Assembly: GCA_023418055.1 (NCBI GenBank)
Contig: JAEZDP010000052.1
Location: 1-35,174 of the forward strand
DNA: 35,174 nucleotides
Reading direction: 5' to 3'
Source: Acidobacteriota bacterium
GTDB lineage: Bacteria > Acidobacteriota > Vicinamibacteria > Vicinamibacterales > Vicinamibacteraceae
Part shown: one piece after another, positions 28,008 to 35,174 of the stretch
How the letters are laid out: each line of letters begins with the position of its first letter
Position numbering within the stretch: position 1 is the stretch's first letter
Translations under genes and position numbers: made by a program
The notes under the pieces: generated by a model
Databases searched by the model: none
What the model was told of the DNA's origin: nothing
What the model saw: the letters and a program-made list of their open reading frames with translations, nothing else

Positions 28008-28976
28008 CTAGAAGACGACGCGCAGCCCGAAGCCCCCGCCCGACGGCGTGTCGTCGCCCACGCCGACGGCGACATACCCGTCCGCAAACACGCCCGTGCG
28101 GATGGCCGCGCTCGCGCCGGCCGTGAGCGCCGGACGGGCCTCGCCCACCGTGCTCAGCCTGACGCCGCCGCGGACGCCCACGCGGCGCTGCCACAGGTGC
28201 TGCTCCGCTCCGAAGGCCAGCGCGCGACGCGGACCGGTCAGGTCGAGCGCGCGCGTCAGGTCGGCATCCGCCGTCAGGGCCAGCGTCTCGGATGCAAAGA
28301 CGGCGACCCCGGCCCGCACCTGGCGCGGCAGCACGAGTGCCGGCCCCGTCGGGGTGGCGAATCCGGGCTCGAGGAGGTTCCGCACGGCCAGCCCCGCCCG
28401 GGCCCGCCCGAAGTCGGCCATCAGCCCGAGATCGACGTCGAAGGCGCGCGCCCCGGCATCGGGCCGCGCCGCGGCGGTGCCCAGCGGGTCGCCGACCGGG
28501 CCGGCCACCTCCACGTCCGCCGCGGAGCCATGCACGTACTTGAGCGTGCCGCCCACGTGCAGGCCGTCCACGATCGTCTGCAGCAGCGTCACTCCGACAT
28601 GCGACGTCCGCAGCCGGCCAAGCGACGCACGCGGGTCGGCCGTGGTGGGGTCGACGGTCTCGATGGCGGCCACCGACGTCAGGCGATAGTAGGCGATGCC
28701 GAGCGGCGGCGTGCCGACGGCGATGAGCGTGCCGGTCTGGCGCTCGATGTCCGACGCCACACGCCCGGTGTCGAAGACGAAGGAGAAGAACCGTCCCGTG
28801 GCCAGGCCCGCCGGGTTCCAGTACACGGCCGACGCATCGTCGGCCATCGCCACGAACGCGCCGCCCATCCCCTGCGCACGCATGCCAACCGACTCGTACG
28901 GCTGCGCGGCGGCCTGCACGGGCAAGAGGAGCAGCAGGCAGCACAGCACTCGGCGAACGGCGGCGACGACGGACAT
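28008..28976 (-). CDS. PorV/TraF-like outer-membrane beta-barrel protein
   Basis: The 322-residue product has a signal peptide (RRVLCCLLLLLPVQAAAQ) and then GMGGAFVAMADDASAVYWNPAGLA, the N-terminal signature of the FadL/PorV/UPF0164-TraF barrel group. Alternating beta-strand sequence follows to a C-terminal aromatic (LRVVF). ATG 28976 is chosen because the signal peptide starts there and GGGCGGG precedes it; an in-frame ATG 105 bases upstream would bury it. It is the first minus-strand gene of the pil block. It may be a cell-surface companion of the pilus or simply a neighbour; its role is unknown. Confidence 0.7.
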   Translation of the reverse strand: MSVVAAVRRVLCCLLLLLPVQAAAQPYESVGMRAQGMGGAFVAMADDASAVYWNPAGLATGRFFSFVFDTGRVASDIERQTGTLIAVGTPPLGIAYYRLTSVAAIETVDPTTADPRASLGRLRTSHVGVTLLQTIVDGLHVGGTLKYVHGSAADVEVAGPVGDPLGTAAARPDAGARAFDVDLGLMADFGRARAGLAVRNLLEPGFATPTGPALVLPRQVRAGVAVFASETLALTADADLTRALDLTGPRRALAFGAEQHLWQRRVGVRGGVRLSTVGEARPALTAGASAAIRTGVFADGYVAVGVGDDTPSGGGFGLRVVF

Positions 28977-29217
28977 CCCGCCCAGTGTACCGTTGCCCAG
29001 CGCACGACGTGGGCGCTGCAAAGGCAAGCCGCGCTTGCGCGGCGACACGCGTGCGCGGCGGCGAGCGTCCGGATTCGCCACAGGGTGCCCGTGCGGCGTC
29101 CGGTTCCGAACATCCCGGTAAGTGGTTGCGTACTATAGGCGGTGAGCACAGCCGAACTGTACTTGGACGAGGCCGGCCGCCTCTCCGCTTACGCTATTTG
29201 TCCCAACGACATGCGCT
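28977..29217. promoter_or_regulatory. Divergent intergenic region (outer-membrane protein / YIP1 operon)
   Basis: No gene is visible in these 241 bases. On the minus strand TATAGT (29132-29137) is a good -10 without a clear -35 and could serve the outer-membrane protein. GCCGCGC-TT-GCGCGGC (29028-29043) is a perfect hairpin. On the plus strand TTGGAC (29163-29168) is a possible -35, but no good -10 is correctly spaced for the YIP1 gene. Confidence 0.3.
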
Positions 29218-29940
29218 ATGTCTGAGACGATGACATCCCCCGTGCCCCGACTGTCGCTGCTGCAGCGCGTCATCGGCGTCGTATTCTCTCCCGGCGACAC
29301 GTTCCGGAGCGTGGCCGCCCACCCCGCGTGGTTCGGGGTGCTGGCCGTGCAACTGCTCGTGACCGCCCTGGCCTTCTTCGTGTTCTTCTCGACCGACGCG
29401 GGCAAGGCCGCCTACGTCGACCAGTCGGTGAGCAGCATCGAGAGCTTCGGGCAGACCGTCAACGACCAGATGTATGAAGGCATCCGGGCGCAGGCGAACT
29501 TCGCGCGGTACATCCAGCCGGGCGTGCTGCTCATCTTCGGGCCCGTGATGGCGGCGATCATGGCTGCCATCCTCTACGGCGCGTTCACGGTGATGGGCGG
29601 CGAGTCGACCTTCCGCCACGTCTTCGCGGTCGTCTGCCATGCCGGCGTGGTGACGATGCTGCAGCCGCTGCTGACGCTGCCGCTCAACTACCAGCGGCAG
29701 TCGATGAGCAGCGCCACCAGCCTGGCGGTGTTCCTGCCAATGCTCGAGGAAGGGTCGTTCCTCGCGTCGCTGCTCGGCGTGCTCGACCTGTTCTACATCT
29801 GGTACGTCGTGGTGCTGGCGATTGGGCTGGCCACCATCTATCGTCGCCGCACGACGCCGATTGCCGTCGGGCTGTTCACCGTGCTGGTGCTCATTGGCGT
29901 CGCCGTCGCGACGTTGAAGGTTGCTCTGGGGGGAAGATGA
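29218..29940 (+). CDS. YIP1-family integral membrane protein
   Basis: The 240-residue product begins with a cytoplasmic stretch (LSLLQRVIGVVFSPGDTFRSVAAHP) that is typical of bacterial YIP1-domain proteins. About five hydrophobic helices follow (LLVTALAFFVFF, LLIFGPVMAAIMAAILYGAF, HVFAVVCHAGVVTML, FYIWYVVVLAIGLATIY, VGLFTVLVLIGVAVA). No enzymatic residues are recognised. ATG 29218 is used; no strong ribosome-binding site is seen. Its stop overlaps the adaptor gene's start as ATGA (29937-29940), so it is coupled to the exporter and may assist its assembly. The function of such proteins in bacteria is not established. Confidence 0.8.
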   Translation: MSETMTSPVPRLSLLQRVIGVVFSPGDTFRSVAAHPAWFGVLAVQLLVTALAFFVFFSTDAGKAAYVDQSVSSIESFGQTVNDQMYEGIRAQANFARYIQPGVLLIFGPVMAAIMAAILYGAFTVMGGESTFRHVFAVVCHAGVVTMLQPLLTLPLNYQRQSMSSATSLAVFLPMLEEGSFLASLLGVLDLFYIWYVVVLAIGLATIYRRRTTPIAVGLFTVLVLIGVAVATLKVALGGR

Positions 29941-31280
29941 AGTCGTCGACCAGGAAGTGGGTGATAGGCGTCGTGATCGTGGCGGTCGCTGGCGCGGTGG
30001 TCGTGGCCAACATGCGCTACCGCCGCCAGACCGGCAAGGTGGTCACCGCCGAAGCCGTGCAGGCGCGCAACCTGACGGCCATCGTCTCGGCCTCCGGAAA
30101 GATCCAGGCGAAGCGGACGGTCAACATCAGCGCCGACAACATGGGTCGCGTCACGCGGCTGGCCGTCGAGGAAGGCCAGCGCGTGCAGCGCGGTGAGTTC
30201 CTCCTGCAGATCGACCCGCAGTTGCTCAGTTCAGCGGTGCAGCAGGGGCAGGCCGGTCTGCAGGCCGCCCGTTCGCAACTCGAGCAGCAGCGCGTGGCGA
30301 TTGTGGCCGCTCGCGAGTCGCTCAGCCTGGCGCGCGCCAACCTGCAGCGTGAGCAGGAGTTGTGGTCGCAGCAACTCACCACCCGCCAGGCGCTCGACCA
30401 GGCCGAGAACGCCGTCAAGCTGCGCGAGGCGGAACTCCTGCAGCGCGAACAGGACGTCAAGACCCAGGAGCAGCGGATCCGGCAGGAACAGGCCGGGCTT
30501 GCGCAGGCGCAGTTCAACCTGAGCCGCGTGCGCATCGAATCGCCCATCGACGGCATCGTCACCCGCCGGAACATCGAGGAGGGCGAGACGGTGGTCATCG
30601 GCACGATGAACAACCCGGGCACGGTGCTGCTGACCATCGCCGACATGTCTGTGGTGGATGCTGAGGTCGAGGTCGACGAGACGGACATCCCGTCAGTGCG
30701 CATCGGGCAGACTGCCACGATCACCATCGACGCGCTGCCGGGCCGCGAACTGACCGGAAAGGTAACCGAGATCGGCAACAGCCCGATTCAGACGGCGACG
30801 GGCCAGACCGCGGCGGCCGGCCAGTCGGCCACCAACTTCATGGTGAAGGTCACGCTCGACGAGGCCATCGAGGAACTGCGGCCCGGGTTCACGTGCACCG
30901 CCCAGATCACCACCGCCACCCGTCCCAAGGTCACCGCCGTGCCGATTCAGGCGATGGCGGTGCGTGACGTGGTCTACGATCAAGCAGGGGCGATCGTCCG
31001 GCCGCCCCGCGAGGAGAACGGCAAGGGCCGCCAGGCGACGCCGAGTTCGCCTGCGGACCTGCCGGAGGGGCAGACACGGCGCGAAACCGAAGGCGTGTTC
31101 GTCATCGAGAACGGCCGCGCGGTCTTCACCCCCGTCAGGACCGGCATCGCCGGCGATCGGTACTTCGAAGTGCTCGAGGGCCTGGACGTCGGCGCGCAGG
31201 TCATCACCGGCCCGTTCAACTCGGTGCGCGACCTGCAGGATGGCGACGAGGTCCGCGTGGAAGATGCGGCCAAGAAGTAG
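29937..31280 (+). CDS. MacA/HlyD-type periplasmic adaptor (membrane fusion protein)
   Basis: The 447-residue product has an N-terminal membrane anchor (residues 8-25). A biotinyl-lipoyl-like half follows (ASGKIQAKRTVNISADNMGRVTRLAVEEGQRVQRG), then a long helical hairpin (about 95-195, rich in Gln/Glu/Arg). The returning lipoyl half contains RIESPIDGIVTRRNIEEGETV, and beta-barrel and membrane-proximal domains end it. A Gly/Pro/Arg-rich insertion (about 360-385) interrupts the last domain. Such adaptors link inner-membrane MacB-type permeases to a TolC-like channel. It is coupled to YIP1 upstream; the first permease starts 34 bases downstream. Confidence 0.88.
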   Translation: MKSSTRKWVIGVVIVAVAGAVVVANMRYRRQTGKVVTAEAVQARNLTAIVSASGKIQAKRTVNISADNMGRVTRLAVEEGQRVQRGEFLLQIDPQLLSSAVQQGQAGLQAARSQLEQQRVAIVAARESLSLARANLQREQELWSQQLTTRQALDQAENAVKLREAELLQREQDVKTQEQRIRQEQAGLAQAQFNLSRVRIESPIDGIVTRRNIEEGETVVIGTMNNPGTVLLTIADMSVVDAEVEVDETDIPSVRIGQTATITIDALPGRELTGKVTEIGNSPIQTATGQTAAAGQSATNFMVKVTLDEAIEELRPGFTCTAQITTATRPKVTAVPIQAMAVRDVVYDQAGAIVRPPREENGKGRQATPSSPADLPEGQTRRETEGVFVIENGRAVFTPVRTGIAGDRYFEVLEGLDVGAQVITGPFNSVRDLQDGDEVRVEDAAKK

Positions 31281-31314
31281 CCTGTAGCCTGTCGCCAGAA
31301 CGCCTGACGCCGCC

Positions 31315-32541
<1,227 letters not shown>

Positions 32542-32544
32542 GTC

Positions 32545-33819
32545 GTGGCCTTCCGCATCGGACTCGTCAAGGAGATCCTGCACATCGCGGTGCAGACGCT
32601 CGTCAGCAACAAGCTGCGATCGTCGCTCACCATTCTCGGGGTGGTGATTGGCGTGACGTCGATTGTGGCGATGACGTCGCTCATCAACGGGTTCGGCGAG
32701 TCGCTCGAGGCGCAGATTCGGCAACTCGGCAGCAACACCGTCTACGTGCAGAAGTTCGGCATCCAGAGCTTCGCCAGCGGCAAGGAGTTTCTCGAGCTGA
32801 TCAGGCGGCCCAACCTGAACGAGGACGACGCTCGCGCGTTGGCCGCGTCGCCGCTGGTCGAACGCGTCGGCCTGCAACTCGGCGGCGGACCGTTCACCCA
32901 GCAGGAGCGCATCACCTACGGCGGCGATGCCACCAAGCCGTCGGCCGTCGTCGGTGCGACGGCGAATTTCGCCGAGACCAACTTCATCAGCCTTCAGGCC
33001 GGACGGCCCTTCGTCGACTTCGAGGTGCAGGGGCGACGGCAGGTGGTGATGCTCGGCTTCGGACCGGCCGACACGCTCTTCCTGCAGCGGGGCATCGACC
33101 CCATCGGCAAGCAGGTGCGCATCGGACGCGACATGTACACGGTGGTTGGCGTGTTTGCCAAGCGCCCCTCCACGCTCGGCGACGCTGACGGTTTTGCCGT
33201 GATCCCATTCACGACCTACGAGAAGAAGTATCCGACGCCGCGATTCCGCGGCATCCTGAACCGCCCGCTGCAGATGGCCGTGAGCGCCGCGCCCGGTGTG
33301 TCACAAGAGGACCTGCAGGCTGAAATCGAGCAGATCATGCGCGGTCGTCATCGCCTGAAGCTGGGCGAAGAGAACGACTTCGACATGATGACCGCCGACA
33401 GCATCCTCGGGTTCGTGCGGCAGTTCACACAGGCCGTGTTCCTCGCGCTGGTCGTGATCTCGTCGATCGCGCTCATGGTGGGCGGCATCGGGGTGATGGC
33501 CATCATGACGATTTCGGTCACTGAACGCACGCGCGAGATCGGCGTGCGGAAGGCCCTCGGTGCCAGGCGGCGCGAGATCCTCTTCCAGTTCCTGCTCGAG
33601 GCGGTCTTCCTCACGTCGCTGGGTGGGCTGCTCGGCATCCTGCTGGGCGTGACGATCGGGCTCACCGTGACGCACTTTGCCGGCTTCCCGTCTGCCCTGC
33701 CCTGGTGGTCGTTTGCGCTCGGCGTCGGGTTCTCGGCGACCGTCGGCATCCTGTTCGGGATGCTGCCGGCCGTGAAGGCCGCAAAGCTCGACCCCATCGA
33801 GGCGCTGCGGTACGAGTAG
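32545..33819 (+). CDS. MacB/FtsX-type ABC transporter permease 2
   Basis: The 424-residue protein is a paralog of its neighbour, with the same layout. An N-terminal helix (NKLRSSLTILGVVIGVTSIVAM) precedes a periplasmic core, then three helices with TREIGVRKALGARRREILFQ and a closing AKLDPIEALRYE. It starts at GTG 32545, 3 bases after permease 1, so the two are probably made together as a heterodimer. No ATPase gene follows: the next gene is convergent and ends 30 bases away. Confidence 0.92.
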   Translation: MAFRIGLVKEILHIAVQTLVSNKLRSSLTILGVVIGVTSIVAMTSLINGFGESLEAQIRQLGSNTVYVQKFGIQSFASGKEFLELIRRPNLNEDDARALAASPLVERVGLQLGGGPFTQQERITYGGDATKPSAVVGATANFAETNFISLQAGRPFVDFEVQGRRQVVMLGFGPADTLFLQRGIDPIGKQVRIGRDMYTVVGVFAKRPSTLGDADGFAVIPFTTYEKKYPTPRFRGILNRPLQMAVSAAPGVSQEDLQAEIEQIMRGRHRLKLGEENDFDMMTADSILGFVRQFTQAVFLALVVISSIALMVGGIGVMAIMTISVTERTREIGVRKALGARRREILFQFLLEAVFLTSLGGLLGILLGVTIGLTVTHFAGFPSALPWWSFALGVGFSATVGILFGMLPAVKAAKLDPIEALRYE

Positions 33820-33849
33820 CCGACGCCGTCCTTTGTCGTAAGCGTCTGC

Positions 33850-35174
33850 CTACCGCTCGCGTTCGAACCGCACAGGCCCGTCGGTGGCTTTCGGCAACGC
33901 CGCCACCGTGAAGGCCCCGGCGTCAGGGGCCGGCGCAGCGGAATCCACGCGCCATCGCACCAGCACGGCCTCTGCGGTCTCATCGACCGCCGTGATCTCG
34001 GGCATGCCCGTCCCCGCTGCTCCACCCACCACGGCAAAGAGCGTCACTCGTGTGAAGTCGATGGGAGGCGCCATTTGACGCGTGGGGAGCCGGCTCCAGA
34101 ACGCGCGCCACTCGCCTTCAGTGCGAATGACAAAAGTGCCGGCCTCGGCGTGACGCGACGAAGGGCCGTGCGCCACGACAGAGTGGCCGTTTCGACGAGA
34201 CGCGGGGGGTGCGGCGTCCATGTGCAGGGGCACGGCGTGTCGCACCGCGTCGGCGGCCCGTGGCGGCACGGCTTCGACGATGAGCAGATAGTCACCTGCA
34301 TCCAGCCCGCCGGTCTCGAGCAGGCCGGTCGCCCGCCGGTGGCCCGGAGACGCCCCCGCGTCGAGCACCGCGTCAGCCGATCGCACGACCCCTCCGCCGG
34401 CGTCGGCGAGCGCGAGGCGAACCGCGACCGTGCCGTCCTGCACCGGGCGTCCGGCGACCTCTGCCTGCACCCCGATCGGTTGCCCGGCGACGAAACGCCG
34501 TCCGGCCGTCGGCGCGACCTGCGTGCCGACCTGCTGCAGCACGACGGGCGGAGCGAGCAGCAACTGTCGGCCCGGTTCGACGATCTCGACGGGCGTGATG
34601 GTCAGGCCGGCCTGTGCGTCGTCGGTGACGGCCGCCACGCGCAGCTGATGCCGCCCACGCGCCAGGGGCAGTTCGGTGGTGAACTCGAGCGGCCTCCCGG
34701 CAGGCGGCGCCTCCACGCGTAGCTGGTGTTGATTGGTAAGCGCTCCCTCATCGTCGAACGTGGCGAGCACGACGTCGAGAGGCGAGGTGAGCGGTCCGTC
34801 GGCGGAGGCTGCCAGTACGGAGATCGATACGGCACCCTCCCTGCCGCGCGCGAAGCGTGGCACCGCGTGCACCGTCAACCGCAACTGTCCTTGCGGTGCG
34901 CTGCCCAGCAACGTTCGACGCAGCAGGCTGTCATCTGGCGATGAAGCGATGCTCGGCCCGTCAGACGTCGGCGCCTCGACGATGTAGCCGCGGCGGGCAG
35001 AGACGCGCGCACCCGCACGCTTCACGGTGACGTCGATGCGGTGGCGGCCAGGCGTCCGCGAGACCGGCGACTCGTAGACGAGCAGGTACGACGTCGCGTT
35101 CTGCTCGATGATGCGGCTCATGAAGCTGCCGAGGTTGTTGGCCATCGTGATGTAGCGCCCGCCGGTGTCGCGGG
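33850..35174 (-). CDS. VWFA-related secreted protein with PrcB-like C-terminus (partial, runs off right edge)
   Basis: The frame is open to the right edge, and its first visible residues are RDTGGRYITMANNLGSFM. With the following SYLLVYESP and RIDVTVKRAGARVSARRGYIVE, these match the end of the von Willebrand A-related domain frequent in acidobacterial secreted proteins. Its N-terminus is therefore missing; an ATG at 35145 is internal. Beta-rich Ig-like segments follow (about 150-300 of the visible part). The last ~100 residues (GTFVIRTEGEWRAFWSRLP, DFTRVTLFAVVGG, TGMPEITAVDE) resemble the PrcB protease-stability domain. It converges on the exporter operon. Role unknown. Confidence 0.75.
   Translation of the reverse strand, partial: RDTGGRYITMANNLGSFMSRIIEQNATSYLLVYESPVSRTPGRHRIDVTVKRAGARVSARRGYIVEAPTSDGPSIASSPDDSLLRRTLLGSAPQGQLRLTVHAVPRFARGREGAVSISVLAASADGPLTSPLDVVLATFDDEGALTNQHQLRVEAPPAGRPLEFTTELPLARGRHQLRVAAVTDDAQAGLTITPVEIVEPGRQLLLAPPVVLQQVGTQVAPTAGRRFVAGQPIGVQAEVAGRPVQDGTVAVRLALADAGGGVVRSADAVLDAGASPGHRRATGLLETGGLDAGDYLLIVEAVPPRAADAVRHAVPLHMDAAPPASRRNGHSVVAHGPSSRHAEAGTFVIRTEGEWRAFWSRLPTRQMAPPIDFTRVTLFAVVGGAAGTGMPEITAVDETAEAVLVRWRVDSAAPAPDAGAFTVAALPKATDGPVRFERER

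Overview
The window is a high-GC, gene-dense bacterial chromosome segment. It most resembles an acidobacterium, probably of the Vicinamibacteria, but that placement is an inference. It rests on a VWFA-related secreted protein cut by the right edge, tandem FtsX-type permeases, an archaeal/eukaryotic-type prolyl-tRNA synthetase, an OmpA protein with a GHTC variant, and a type IV pilus (T4P) cluster whose gene order recalls Myxococcus. I saw no rRNA or tRNA gene, insertion sequence, integrase or CRISPR array.

Left part (1-8781) is housekeeping: the tail of a probable tatA/tatB gene and tatC (+), an OmpA-family outer-membrane protein behind a sigma70-like promoter and ahead of a hairpin terminator, a secreted DUF192 protein (-), a HEAT-repeat-like protein (+), an nadB-proS pair (-), and aroB (+).

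Centre (8790-28976) is one long minus-strand T4P block, read right to left: PorV/TraF-like outer-membrane protein, pilB, pilT, pilC, pilS, pilR, two tandem major-pilin paralogs, a nine-residue-repeat coiled-coil protein, a VKOR-DsbA fusion, an ABC ATPase and permease, a TPR-like protein, prepilin peptidase pilD, a PAS-only membrane protein, three minor pilins (PilV/W/X-like), and an orphan NtrC-type response regulator. Many junctions overlap by ATGA, GTGA or TGATG, implying translational coupling. The skeleton B-T-C-S-R-A-(ABC transporter)-D matches the Myxococcus xanthus pil cluster. The pilMNOPQ alignment/secretin genes and pilY1 are not in the window. Good -24/-12 (sigma54) promoters lie before both pilins and before pilT, fitting control by the PilS/PilR pair encoded between them. 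Both mature pilins have exactly two cysteines, and the VKOR-DsbA fusion in the same cluster is a plausible catalyst for that disulfide.

Right part (29218-35174) is a plus-strand operon of a YIP1-family membrane protein, a MacA/HlyD-type periplasmic adaptor and two MacB/FtsX-type permeases, with no ATPase gene alongside. It converges on a partial VWFA-related protein whose C-terminus looks like a PrcB-type domain.
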